DNA from: Bacillus sp. MM2020_1
Lineage (GTDB): Bacteria > Bacillota > Bacilli > Bacillales > Cytobacillaceae
Assembly: GCA_011250595.1 (NCBI GenBank)
Contig: JAANMP010000010.1
Span: 1-64,000, forward strand
Length of the DNA stretch: 64,000 nt
Direction: 5' to 3'
Shown: in pieces, positions 43,399-52,155 of the stretch
Position numbering within the stretch: position 1 is the stretch's first letter
Layout: each line of letters begins with the position of its first letter
Translations under genes and position numbers: made by a program
The notes under the pieces: generated by a model
Seen by the model: only the letters and a program-made list of their open reading frames with translations
Told to the model about the DNA's origin: nothing
Databases searched by the model: none

Positions 43399-44957
43399 TA
43401 TTTAACCTCTCCTGTAGCATAGTACATAATTTTTTCTTGTGTAGCTTCATCACGAGATAGTTCAGCTCTTAGTTTCCCCTCATGAATCACTAAAATCCGA
43501 TCACTAACTCCTAATACTTCTGGTAATTCAGAAGAAATCATCAATACAGCAAGCCCTTGTTCTGCTAATTTACTTATGATTTTATGAATCTCAGTCTTTG
43601 CACCTATGTCTACACCACGGGTCGGTTCGTCAAGCAGCAGTATTTTAGGACCAATAGATAACCATTTAGCAATAACAACCTTTTGTTGATTTCCTCCGCT
43701 AAGGCCCATAACATTTTGTTCCTTTGATGCCGTTCTTACTCCAAGTTCTTTAATGTATCGATCCGCATCACGATTCATTTGCTTATACTGCAATAGTTTA
43801 AATTTACGATAGGTTGGCAATTTTGCCATCAGTAGATTTTCTTTTACAGATAAATTTGGTAATAGCCCCTGTTCCTTCCTGCTCTCAGGAACATGAGCAA
43901 TGCCAAGTTTTATTGCGTCAATCGGACTTTTTATATGAACCTGCTGGCCATCCAAAATTATTTGACCCTCTGACAGTTCGGATAGTCCAAAGATAGTTCT
44001 TATCAGCTCAGTCCGTCCCGCACCGACAAGGCCTGCTAAGCCCACAATTTCGCCAGGGTAGATTTTCAGCGATATTCCCTTTACCATCTTCTTGTCAGAG
44101 ACATTTTTTAACTCAAGGACTGGTTTTTGTTCAGACCTAACATTACTTTCGATTCTTTCTCTTACAAATAGCTCATTTAACTCTCTTCCTACCATTAGTT
44201 TTACTAGATTCTCGGGATTTGTATCCGAAATTGGTCCACTTTTGACCCAATGACCGTCTCTAAGAACTGTAAAGCGATTTGAAATTTTAAAAATCTCATC
44301 CATTCGATGAGAGATATAAACAATAGCTACGCCTTTTCTTCTTAATTCTTCAATGATGCCAAAAAGCTTTTCTATTTCTTTATCTGTCAGAGATGCCGTC
44401 GGTTCATCCATAATTAAAATCTCAGAATTAAGTGATAAAGCTCGAGCAATTTCTACCATTTGTTGTTGGGCCACACTTAAGGTGGAAACATCCGCTCGAG
44501 GATCCAAGGAAGATCCTATGGATTTTAAAACTTGGGCAGCATTTTCATAAATATCATTCCAATTTATTAGGCCCAGCCTATTTTTCTTAAATGTTGTCCC
44601 CATCATAATATTCTCACCAATGGACAAATTAGGTGAAAGGCTTATTTCTTGGTGAATAACACTGATCCCTTTATTTCTTGCCTCCATTGGATTATTCCAA
44701 TGTACTTCTTGACCTTTATATTCAATTGTTCCTCCATCAGGCTGATACACACCAGCCATGATCTTCATTAAAGTAGATTTTCCTGCACCATTCTCCCCCA
44801 TCAAGGCATGAACTTCCCCTTTATAGAGTTCGATATTAACGTTTTGCAACACCTTGACACCGGAAAATTTCTTCGTAACCGCCTTCATCCTAAGGATGGG
44901 TAACTGACTCTCTGGTAGACGACGATTTATTTGTTCTTGAACCTGAAATACTGCCAT
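43398..44957 (-). CDS. Rbs-type sugar ABC importer, dual ATPase
   Basis: About 519 residues with two fused ABC domains, as in RbsA/MglA. First: GENGAGKST, LSVAQQQM signature, LIMDEPTASLT. Second: GLVGAGRTE (degenerate Walker A, usual for this family), LSGGNQQK, LLLDEPTRGVD. It energises the permease. AGGGAG is eight bases before ATG 44957; a GTG at 44966 lies too close to that site. Confidence 0.94.
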   Translation of the reverse strand: MAVFQVQEQINRRLPESQLPILRMKAVTKKFSGVKVLQNVNIELYKGEVHALMGENGAGKSTLMKIMAGVYQPDGGTIEYKGQEVHWNNPMEARNKGISVIHQEISLSPNLSIGENIMMGTTFKKNRLGLINWNDIYENAAQVLKSIGSSLDPRADVSTLSVAQQQMVEIARALSLNSEILIMDEPTASLTDKEIEKLFGIIEELRRKGVAIVYISHRMDEIFKISNRFTVLRDGHWVKSGPISDTNPENLVKLMVGRELNELFVRERIESNVRSEQKPVLELKNVSDKKMVKGISLKIYPGEIVGLAGLVGAGRTELIRTIFGLSELSEGQIILDGQQVHIKSPIDAIKLGIAHVPESRKEQGLLPNLSVKENLLMAKLPTYRKFKLLQYKQMNRDADRYIKELGVRTASKEQNVMGLSGGNQQKVVIAKWLSIGPKILLLDEPTRGVDIGAKTEIHKIISKLAEQGLAVLMISSELPEVLGVSDRILVIHEGKLRAELSRDEATQEKIMYYATGEVK

Positions 44958-45005
44958 TAGTGTCACTCCCTAAGTCTCTTTTTAAGCCCTATTTTCCTAG
45001 GATAT

Positions 45006-45037
45006 AAATATAGTGCTCCTGATAGAGCACCATATTT
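45006..45037 (-). other. Hairpin after the binding-protein gene
   Basis: AATATAGTGCTC (45007-45018) and GAGCACCATATT (45025-45036) pair with one mismatch around CTGATA. On the minus strand it lies between the binding-protein and ATPase genes. Such a hairpin commonly raises the level of binding protein by mRNA stabilisation or partial termination. Confidence 0.65.
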
Positions 45038-45060
45038 TACCTCCACTAGAGGGAAATCAA

Positions 45061-46029
45061 TTACCAGCCACTATAGGAATCAACATTATCTTTAGTGATA
45101 AATTTAGTTGGAATAAGAACTTTTGAGTCAACTTTCTTTCCATCAATGACTTTTAATGCTAAGGCAACACCATCAATAACCATTTGATTCGGGAATTGTG
45201 CTGAAGTACCAGCAAAGCTTCCGCCTTTTTTCAACGCATCAACCGCAGAAGGCGCACCATCAACACTTACGACAAAGAATTCATTTTGTCTACTAGCTTG
45301 TTCTTGAGCAATTTGTACTCCAACAGCCTCTTCATCATTTATTGTAAATACTGCATCGATTTTTTTGTTTGCTGTTAATGTACCTTCCATTACGGTAAGA
45401 GCCTTTTCACGATTACCCTCACCATTTTGTTTAGCAACAACCTTGATATCTGGATATTTTTTAATTACTTCATTAAAACCTTTAATTCGGTCTGTCACTG
45501 CTGAAACAGGAGGTCCATCAATAATAACAATATTACCTTTTCCATTAAGTTGTTTTACAAGGTACTCCGCAGCTAATTTACCTGCTTGAACGTTATCAGA
45601 CATAACCACTGAGTCAATGCCGCCTTCTGCAAATCCATCAAGAGCAACAACCGGAATACCTGCTGCCTTTGCCTCACTAACTGCACCAGCAATACCAGCA
45701 GAATCAAATGGGCTTAATAATATTAAATCAACCTTTTTTGTGATAAAGTCTTCAATTTGTGCAGTTTGTTTAGCAAGATCTTGATCCGCACTTACAGTCG
45801 TTACTTCAGCATTATACTTAGAAGCAACTTCTTTAGCCCCTTTAGACATCGCTACAAAGAATGGATTACTTAAATTTGGAACTGTTAAGCCAATCTTTAG
45901 CTTTTTTTCAGTATTAGACTTGTCATCTGTTTTACCTGTATTAGAAACGCTTTCATTATTGCTGCATGCACCTAAAAAGCATAAAGTTAAAATTAATATT
46001 ACTATATTAAAAATTTTAAAGTTTTTCAT
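45061..46029 (-). CDS. Sugar-binding lipoprotein (RbsB-like, periplasmic-binding fold 1)
   Basis: 322 residues. A lipoprotein signal with lipobox LGAC (Cys 22) anchors it to the membrane. The mature part starts KIGLTVPNLSNPFFVAMSKG and continues with the RbsB-like LLLSPFD, PVVALDGFAEGG, NIVIIDGPP and FTINDEEAVGV blocks. It delivers monosaccharide to the importer. AGGAGG precedes ATG 46029. First gene of the operon, downstream of a control region with cre and inverted repeats. Confidence 0.93.
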   Translation of the reverse strand: MKNFKIFNIVILILTLCFLGACSNNESVSNTGKTDDKSNTEKKLKIGLTVPNLSNPFFVAMSKGAKEVASKYNAEVTTVSADQDLAKQTAQIEDFITKKVDLILLSPFDSAGIAGAVSEAKAAGIPVVALDGFAEGGIDSVVMSDNVQAGKLAAEYLVKQLNGKGNIVIIDGPPVSAVTDRIKGFNEVIKKYPDIKVVAKQNGEGNREKALTVMEGTLTANKKIDAVFTINDEEAVGVQIAQEQASRQNEFFVVSVDGAPSAVDALKKGGSFAGTSAQFPNQMVIDGVALALKVIDGKKVDSKVLIPTKFITKDNVDSYSGW

Positions 46030-46133
46030 GGTTTGTAATTCCTCCTAAATATAGTTTTGTAAAGTAATAGATACTTCTAGCAAAACACAACCCTTGTAAT
46101 AAAATCTGTAATACTGTAGTATAAAAATGAGTG

Positions 46134-46155
46134 CTAAAATTAGTATTAATTTTAG
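46134..46155. promoter_or_regulatory. Inverted repeat in the sugar-operon promoter region
   Basis: Perfect 9-bp arms CTAAAATTA (46134-46142) and TAATTTTAG (46147-46155). Together with ATACTGTAGTAT near 46111-46122 it is a candidate operator, placed 100 bases before the binding-protein gene. Confidence 0.45.
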
Positions 46156-46169
46156 ATATACTCAGGCTG

Positions 46170-46229
46170 GGTTATGATTTTGGGCTTTTTTCCATTTGGT
46201 CGTGGTTGCCCTAAATCGTAACCTTTTTT
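46170..46229 (+). terminator. Strong hairpin with plus-strand T tract in a minus-strand promoter region
   Basis: GGTTATGATTTTGGGC (46170-46185) and GCCCTAAATCGTAACC (46208-46223) form a 16-bp stem with two imperfect pairs, then six T. It looks like a terminator for plus-strand transcription, though no plus-strand gene lies upstream. It may block antisense entry into the regulator or be a leader fold on the minus strand. Confidence 0.55.
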
Positions 46230-46344
46230 GTGATTCTTTCATTTTTCTCCCCCAAAGAACAAGTTAATTAAACCGTTTAAAATCTCTTCTATAATTTTCA
46301 CAACTCTATAAGCATCACCTCCTAAAAATAGTGTGGATATTTTT

Positions 46345-46358
46345 TAAAAACGCTTTCA
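46345..46358 (-). promoter_or_regulatory. Candidate cre (CcpA) site of the sugar operon
   Basis: Minus-strand TGAAAGCGTTTTTA fits the cre consensus at 13 of 14 positions, about 320 bases before the binding-protein gene and just after the regulator gene. A second CG-containing imperfect palindrome, TTAAACCGTTTAA, is at 46268-46280. Confidence 0.55.
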
Positions 46359-46416
46359 TTAAGCGCCTTCATTTTTTGCTTTTATCTGATAGTAGATCCT
46401 TACCTAGGGGGAAAAG

Positions 46417-47178
46417 TCAGACTACTCGAACAGAAATTCCTGATTCCTCAATGCGGTTAAGTACGGTCTTTGGTGCAGCACTATCGGTTATTAAATAATT
46501 TATCTCATGAATATCCGCAAACTTTGCAAAACTTACTTGACCTATTTTAGTATGATCAGTAATGAGAATAACCTTTTCCGCACAATCAATCATTTTCTTT
46601 TTCGTTGATGCCTCAATTAAATTTGGGGTGGTTAAGCCATTTTCTACATCAACGCCATTCGTAGCAATAAACAATTTGTCTACACAAATTTGATTAAAGC
46701 TGTTTTCTGCCATTGGACCAACCAACGCTAGTGTTTCTGAACGCAAAGAACCACCACATAATAAGACTTCAATTCCAGATACATCCTTTAATTCGTTGGC
46801 ACATAATATTGAATTGGTAACCACCTGTAAGCTCGAAAAGTTTCTTAGTTCTTGAGCAAGATAATAAGTTGTCGTACCCGAATCGAGCAAGATACTCTCA
46901 CCGTTCTCAATAAGCTTAGCCGCTTCCTTTGCAATAGCCCTTTTCTCTTTTTGAAACTGCACTTCTTTCTCAATGTAAGTCGGTTCGAAGGTCACACTTT
47001 TGAACAAGACAGCCCCACCATGCGTTCTTTTTAACAATTGTGCTTCCTCTAGTTCCTTTAAGTCCCTACGAATTGTTGATTCAGACAAGTCGAAGTGTTG
47101 ACTTAATTCTTGTACATCTACTCTAGCATTCTTGTTTAGTAACTCTAATATGGCCGACTTTCTTTCTATACCGTACAC
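46417..47178 (-). CDS. DeoR/GlpR-family regulator of the sugar operon
   Basis: About 253 residues. The DeoR helix-turn-helix (VDVQELSQHFDLSESTIRRDLKEL...LLKRTHGG) fills the start; the DeoRC sensor domain has LLDSGTTTYYLAQEL, VVTNS, LCGGSL and LFIATNGVD. These proteins bind sugar phosphates. GGAGG is 11 bases before GTG 47178, which I prefer to the TTG at 47196 inside the site. It lies upstream of and in line with the binding-protein gene and most likely represses the operon until the kinase product appears (inference). Confidence 0.9.
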   Translation of the reverse strand: MYGIERKSAILELLNKNARVDVQELSQHFDLSESTIRRDLKELEEAQLLKRTHGGAVLFKSVTFEPTYIEKEVQFQKEKRAIAKEAAKLIENGESILLDSGTTTYYLAQELRNFSSLQVVTNSILCANELKDVSGIEVLLCGGSLRSETLALVGPMAENSFNQICVDKLFIATNGVDVENGLTTPNLIEASTKKKMIDCAEKVILITDHTKIGQVSFAKFADIHEINYLITDSAAPKTVLNRIEESGISVRVV

Positions 47179-47228
47179 GGAATCGTTTTCCTCCAATTCA
47201 TTTGAAATGCGATGTTTGACCGTTTTGA

Positions 47229-47269
47229 CTCACTTTTGAATGAATTTGATGTTTTATGCTCACTTTTGA
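47229..47269. repeat. Two direct copies of CTCACTTTTGA before the DeoR gene
   Basis: CTCACTTTTGA occurs at 47229-47239 and 47259-47269, exactly 30 bases apart (about three helical turns). Such phased direct repeats suit DeoR-type autoregulation. The same motif is also part of the nearby IS21 end, so a leftover from an older IS copy is the alternative. Confidence 0.5.
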
Positions 47270-47389
47270 TTATATGTGTTATATTACCAATTTACAATAT
47301 GAATTTAGGAATAATTGTGAAAATTTTAAAATTAATGTATTTGTCAATATTAATTTGAGCCAGAGCGATCACTTCAAAAGTGAGCCACT

Positions 47390-47930
47390 TCATGCTGAGT
47401 TATTTCCATATTTGGTGGAGAATTGGGAGTTTAGGGTATGAGCCCTGTGGGTTAGTCGATCTAGAAGAGCTGCGGTCATCTTTTCATCTCCGAACATAGA
47501 GGTCCATTCTGTAAATTCTAGATTCGTAGTTATCATGACGCTTGCACGTTCGTATCGACCGGCAAAGAATTGGAATAAGAGCTCAGATCCTATTTTTGTG
47601 AATGGTACGTAGCCAAGCTCGTCAATAATGATCAAATCAAATTTGAGCCACCTTTTTTCTAATGCACCTAGCTTATGTTCTTCATTAGCCAGGAGAAGTT
47701 CTTCCACTAATTCTGCAGCCGAAATGAACTTAACCTTATAACCATTTTTAATCATTTCAATGCCGATCCCCGTTGCCAGATGCGACTTTCCAGTCCCACT
47801 GTTTCCTAAAAATATTATGTTTTCCTTCTTTTCCACAAAATCTCCCTTTGATAGAGTCAAAAAACGATTCCTATTCAGACTTGGCATCAAACTAAAATCA
47901 TAGCCATCTAGTGTTTTATGAACACAGTGT
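47390..47930 (-). pseudogene. istB: istB remnant (IS21 helper ATPase)
   Basis: The reading frame has [15 protein letters not shown], Walker [14 protein letters not shown], Walker [13 protein letters not shown] and [11 protein letters not shown]...[11 protein letters not shown], all IstB blocks. The N-terminal ~70 residues are missing, joined instead to an istA fragment, and the C-terminus runs out of the family sequence after LTHRAHTL. IstB assists the IstA transposase; here it cannot be functional alone. Confidence 0.85.
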
Positions 47931-48018
47931 TACGGGATATTCCAAGTTTTGTCGCTATTTGTCTTTGCGATAAACCTTCAACCTCTTTTAAGAATTTGAT
48001 ATTATGAAATTGAGCCAT
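47908..48018 (-). pseudogene. istA: istA N-terminal fragment (IS21 transposase)
   Basis: ATG 48018 with AAAGGATG upstream starts 36 codons of an IstA helix-turn-helix (FLKEVEGLSQRQIATKLGIS, then RNTV) and then stops at a frame change into istB sequence near 47925. The remaining ~1.1 kb of istA, including the catalytic DDE core, is deleted. Confidence 0.8.
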
Positions 48019-48370
48019 TTCGATCATCCTTTTCGTCCTCTCATATGTAGTAAGTTTGGTCACTAACTATCATAAGAGAGGTTAATAGAATTGGAAATCA
48101 TGTGGCTCATTTTTTATGTGATCAAATCGTATAAAAATGGCTCAAATCTAGATTATCAAATACAATTAATAAATTAAAATAACAAAATTATTTTTTTTCG
48201 AAGATTAGAATACGTTAGACTATAGTTATTACTTATTAATGGAACACACTGACTAAGTAAAACTTAGAAGTAAACACAAGTAAGGGCTTCGAATGGTATT
48301 GATTTGAGAGAAATGAAAGTAGTTTTGAAAAGGAAAATTGGAGTATAAATTCTAAAATAAAACTAATGGG

Positions 48371-48403
48371 AAAAAGGAGTTTCTCCATTTGGGGAGTAAC
48401 TCC
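48371..48403 (-). terminator. Terminator of the rlmCD-type gene
   Basis: GGAGTT/AACTCC outer and CTCC/GGAG inner pairing; on the minus strand the stem is followed by TTTTT (plus 48371-48375). Confidence 0.8.
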
Positions 48404-48443
48404 TAGTTTGTGGTCCTAAAATTGAATTGAAGCAGGAAACCCC

Positions 48444-49841
48444 TTACTGGACTCCTGCTTCTTCTTTTAAAATCATAGCCGAGACGCACTCCACATGGCT
48501 CGTATGAGGGAACATATCCACTGGTTGAATATACTTTACCTCATATTTCGCGCCTAAGTCCTGAATGTCTTTAGCCAATGTTGACGGATTACATGAGATG
48601 TAAATGAGCTTTTTTGGTTCTGCCTGAAGGATTGTTTGGATAAGTTGCCCCTCGAGGCCTGTTCTTGGTGGATCGACGACAATGACATCTGGCTTCCAAC
48701 CCTTTTTGACCCACTTAGGTAGGACTTCCTCCGCTTTTCCCGGTACATATTTTGTATTGGTGAACCCGTGACGCTTTGCGTTTTTCTTCGCATCCTCAAT
48801 CGATTCCGTGATGACATCCATCCCACGAACTTCAGCTGCCTGGTCAGCGAGCCATAACCCAATAGTACCCACTCCGCAATACGCATCGAGGACCTTTTCT
48901 TGACCTGTAAGTGCTGCAGCTTTTTTCACTTCGTTATAAAGCATTACTGTCTGAACAGGGTTTAACTGGAAGAAGGTCCTAGCTGAAAGCTCGAATTGTA
49001 AATCTCCAAGTGTTTCTTGGATAAAATCCTCACCAGCCAATGGTAATGTTTCTTCTCCAAAAATTAGTGAAGTTTTTTGCCCATTAATGTTCTGAACAAT
49101 GGATTTCGCATTCGGAAGACGTTTTTGAATTTCCTGAATGATGATGTCCTCTTTTGGAAGTTCCTTTTGTGTGGTAATTAGAACGATTTGTAGCTCACCT
49201 GTTTGAATACCGACACGCGTAACAATGGTTCGAATGATACCTTTTCTAGATTTTTCATTATATATAGGTATTTTTAATTCCTCTAAAATCCGCTTCACTT
49301 CAGATGTTGCTTCATTTGTTTGTGCATGCTGGACTGCACATTCGTCAATGTTAATTAATTGGTGGGAATTAAGGCCATACAATCCCGCTAGGACTTTGCC
49401 ATCAACCGCCTTAACTTGAAAACTGCTCTTGTTTCTATATCCCCATGGGTCTTCCATGCCAATGGTTTCGCGGATATCGAGCTTGCTAATGTCAACTTTG
49501 GTATGGCGCTCAAGTGATTGAATGATAATATCACGCTTTTCCTTAAGCTGTTGATCGTATTTCAAGTGCTGCAACTGGCATCCTCCGCATTGATCATAAA
49601 CCGGGCAAAGCGGTAGGACACGATGAGGGGATTTAATTCGAATTTTTTTAATTTTTGCCTCAGCAAATTTAGGGTTAATCTTTGTGGCTTCGACGACAAC
49701 TTCTTCACCTGGGAGAGCTCCTGGCACAAAGACAACTTGCTTTTTAAAATAGCCTACGCCTTCCCCATTAATCCCAAGCCTTTTGATCGTAAGCGGAAAG
49801 GTTTGATTTAGTTCAATTTTGATGTTTTGATCAGTTTTCAT
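48444..49841 (-). CDS. rlmCD: 23S rRNA (uracil-C5)-methyltransferase RlmCD/RumA family
   Basis: 465 residues. An N-terminal TRAM domain (about 10-65) is followed by the 4Fe-4S cysteines [14 protein letters not shown] and a C-terminal Cys further on; the methyltransferase domain has [25 protein letters not shown] and the nucleophile motif [12 protein letters not shown]. In Bacillus the single RlmCD enzyme makes m5U at 747 and 1939 of 23S rRNA. GGAGTG precedes ATG 49841. It is a single-gene unit. Confidence 0.92.
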   Translation of the reverse strand: MKTDQNIKIELNQTFPLTIKRLGINGEGVGYFKKQVVFVPGALPGEEVVVEATKINPKFAEAKIKKIRIKSPHRVLPLCPVYDQCGGCQLQHLKYDQQLKEKRDIIIQSLERHTKVDISKLDIRETIGMEDPWGYRNKSSFQVKAVDGKVLAGLYGLNSHQLINIDECAVQHAQTNEATSEVKRILEELKIPIYNEKSRKGIIRTIVTRVGIQTGELQIVLITTQKELPKEDIIIQEIQKRLPNAKSIVQNINGQKTSLIFGEETLPLAGEDFIQETLGDLQFELSARTFFQLNPVQTVMLYNEVKKAAALTGQEKVLDAYCGVGTIGLWLADQAAEVRGMDVITESIEDAKKNAKRHGFTNTKYVPGKAEEVLPKWVKKGWKPDVIVVDPPRTGLEGQLIQTILQAEPKKLIYISCNPSTLAKDIQDLGAKYEVKYIQPVDMFPHTSHVECVSAMILKEEAGVQ

Positions 49842-49923
49842 CTATTTCACTCCATAGTATTCCATAAATTAATATAGATCGTTTCATTTTAATTTTCCCC
49901 GTATTATAGCATGTTTCAAACAG

Positions 49924-49955
49924 AAAAACCGAATTCCATCAGAAATTCGGTTTTT
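49924..49955 (-). terminator. Terminator of the small membrane protein gene
   Basis: Perfect 12-bp arms AAAAACCGAATT (49924-49935) and AATTCGGTTTTT (49944-49955) with A/T tracts on both sides, so both strands can use it. Confidence 0.88.
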
Positions 49956-49962
49956 GTTGGTA

Positions 49963-50367
49963 TTACTTTACCTCAGGCTTTCTAAGGTAAAAGTAAGTAA
50001 TCCAAACATATTGAATAACTAGAACGATTAATATGCCAAGTATAAAAAAGTGATAGGCTTGCAGCTCTTTTTCAAACTGAATAAAAATGATTCCAATACT
50101 ATTGACAAGTGCTGCAAATAAGACCACTCCGCCTCCTTTTTTTATCAACAGGAGGGCTAAACACACGATTGTCCCCAAAATCAAAAGGTACATTAAAAGA
50201 TGCTCATTAGCAGGAGTAAATAGGGTCGATTCAAATTCTTGTTTTTTATAGGTTAGATATCTGGCAACTCCCATTTTTTTAGATGATAGATTTTCAAGGA
50301 CGATGGCAATGCAGATTCCTGAAAATTGAACGAGAATAACCAGAAAGTAGATTATTTTTTTTATCAT
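49963..50367 (-). CDS. Small four-helix membrane protein, unknown
   Basis: 134 residues with four hydrophobic segments (about 3-25, 57-75, 78-97, 105-128). The loop after the first segment is basic. No family recognised. AGGAGATC precedes ATG 50367. It lies 68 bases after the triple-rhodanese gene on the same strand with no terminator between, so it may be co-transcribed with it. Confidence 0.65.
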   Translation of the reverse strand: MIKKIIYFLVILVQFSGICIAIVLENLSSKKMGVARYLTYKKQEFESTLFTPANEHLLMYLLILGTIVCLALLLIKKGGGVVLFAALVNSIGIIFIQFEKELQAYHFFILGILIVLVIQYVWITYFYLRKPEVK

Positions 50368-50435
50368 AGTAAGATCTCCTATTGTAGACAGAAAAAGACA
50401 ATACCGACATACGGTTTGCCTTTTTCAATAAGCTA

Positions 50436-51803
50436 TTATTTCTTGTTTGGTACACCCTTTTCAACTGGATTGGAGGAATCCATACTCCATTCATTCCAAC
50501 CACCATCGTAAAGTGAAATATCTTTTAAGCCTAAAACGTCTGCATAAAATAATACTTCGGCAGCTCGCCAACCGGTTCCGCAATAAAAGGATAGCTTATT
50601 ATTTGGATTAATTCCATCCTTTTCCCACATAGCCAAAACATCGGATCCGTTTCTCATCGTATGATCAATATTTCTGAAATCCTCAAGATTGCTTGAATCA
50701 GAACCGGCATGTCCCCAAACAGCACCGGCAGGACGCCCTTTTGGTTTAATATAATCATAACCTGATATTTTTCCGATGTATTCATCCCAACTTCTAATAT
50801 CCACTAGGGTGCTGGTAGATTTATTAGCAAGAATCTCTTTTGCTTCTGGCAGGTCAATAATATAATCCGGATTCGCAGGAACCACAGCTCCAAATGCTGG
50901 AACGGATTCTTTAGCATTTACCTTTGTTTCAACATCGTAATTAGCATTTTTCCAAGCAGTAAATCCTCCGTTTACAACCCGTACATCTTTAACACCCATA
51001 TATTTCAAAATCACCGCGACACGAAATGCCGGCATAGAATCACTGCCATAGAGAACAACTGTTGTATCTGTTGTAATTCCATTTTTTAATGCAAACTTTT
51101 CAAGTTCTTGATCTTTCAGACGATTCCAAACAGGTCCTTCCTCAACTTCGTCCGTATTAATATGGACCGCTCCAGGAATATGGCTTGTTTTATAATCCTT
51201 GGCTTCATCGCCCCAGCTGACTTCAAAAATTTTGTAAGGCTTTCCATTATTTTTATTAGTTGTGAGTTCATTAACCCATGATGATGGGACTAGCATTTCG
51301 TAATTCGGATAGTTTTCCATTGCCAAGTCTTGATTGGCTGCCCATTCCTTCACATCATATTTATATAGGTTTTTGAATCCTTCACCCTTTAGAAATTCTG
51401 CAACACTTTGAGCATCTTTCCCATTGGCATCATAAAGAACGACTTTTTTATCAGAAGTAATCCCTTTACTTTTCAGTGTATCCGTTAATTTTTTATTTTT
51501 TTGATCAGCTTCTACATTTAGCCAGTTAGCTGAAAAATCCACAGCACCCTTAATATGGCCGCCTCTATCCACTCCATCTAACGCCCAACCATTAAATGCA
51601 TCATTCGATCTTGTATCAACAATGACCCAGTCGTCTTTTCCAATATTCGCTTTTAAGTCTTCGGTTTTAATAGATTCTGCTAAATTGGTAGAATCCTTTT
51701 TATCAGCCTTTTCATTCGTTGTCTTTGAAACATTAGAGCATGCTGATAAGATTAAAAAACAGCTGAACAAAAGAAATAGGATTGTTTTTCTATGAAGTAC
51801 CAT
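50436..51803 (-). CDS. Lipoprotein with three rhodanese domains
   Basis: 455 residues. Lipobox LSAC (Cys about 22) makes it surface-anchored. Three rhodanese domains follow: about 45-160, 170-295 and 315-450. Only the third has the catalytic Cys (SFYCGTGWRAAE); the first has LYDANGKDAQS and the second LYGSDSMPAFR in place of the Cys loop. The third domain should transfer sulfane sulfur outside the membrane, like SseA-type thiosulfate sulfurtransferases; the other two probably serve structure. AGGAGG precedes ATG 51803. Physiological acceptor unknown. Confidence 0.88.
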   Translation of the reverse strand: MVLHRKTILFLLFSCFLILSACSNVSKTTNEKADKKDSTNLAESIKTEDLKANIGKDDWVIVDTRSNDAFNGWALDGVDRGGHIKGAVDFSANWLNVEADQKNKKLTDTLKSKGITSDKKVVLYDANGKDAQSVAEFLKGEGFKNLYKYDVKEWAANQDLAMENYPNYEMLVPSSWVNELTTNKNNGKPYKIFEVSWGDEAKDYKTSHIPGAVHINTDEVEEGPVWNRLKDQELEKFALKNGITTDTTVVLYGSDSMPAFRVAVILKYMGVKDVRVVNGGFTAWKNANYDVETKVNAKESVPAFGAVVPANPDYIIDLPEAKEILANKSTSTLVDIRSWDEYIGKISGYDYIKPKGRPAGAVWGHAGSDSSNLEDFRNIDHTMRNGSDVLAMWEKDGINPNNKLSFYCGTGWRAAEVLFYADVLGLKDISLYDGGWNEWSMDSSNPVEKGVPNKK

Positions 51804-52155
51804 TAACGTTATTCCTCCTACAATTTACGTGTTACAAATATTGATTCCTTTACCATTATAAATAAATGAATTTCTTAAATAAATTCATTCTATCCATCAG
51901 ACCAATGATAATGAATCGCTTTTATGATTAGAACTATGGCCGCATTGTTTTCAACGCAAAAAATAAACCGAATTCCAGATAAGAATTCGGCCTTTATTTT
52001 ATAAAATTTACACTTTTCCCAAATAACTTCGGGTGATATTTGGGAAGATTATTTGCCCGTTATTACTATATTTTTCGCCCTCTTCTGGATAATATTGTAT
52101 ATTATAAAATAAATCATTAAAAGGCGAATTTAATTAAATTCGCCTTTAGCTTTGA
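51804..52155. other. Gap with three strong hairpins
   Basis: 352 bases without a gene, with hairpins CCGAATTC/GAATTCGG (51968-51990), TTCCCAAATA/TATTTGGGAA (52016-52046) and the palindrome AAAGGCGAATTTAA/TTAAATTCGCCTTT (52120-52147). The last directly follows the PdaA stop on the minus strand with a T-rich tail and is its terminator. The first also has a minus-strand T run. The middle one has no T run and its role is unclear. Confidence 0.7.

Larger units (their letters stand above)
47336..48164 (-). mobile_element. Internally deleted IS21-family element
   Basis: 829 bases. The ends TGTATTTG...TTTGAGCC (47336-47361) and the inverse at 48139-48164 agree at 21 of 26 positions and close with TG...CA. 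The 5-base ATTAA stands on both sides (47331-47335 and 48165-48169) as target duplication. Inside, only the first 36 codons of istA and most of istB remain. Secondary TGAGCCA repeats near both ends are typical of IS21 members. Confidence 0.85.
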
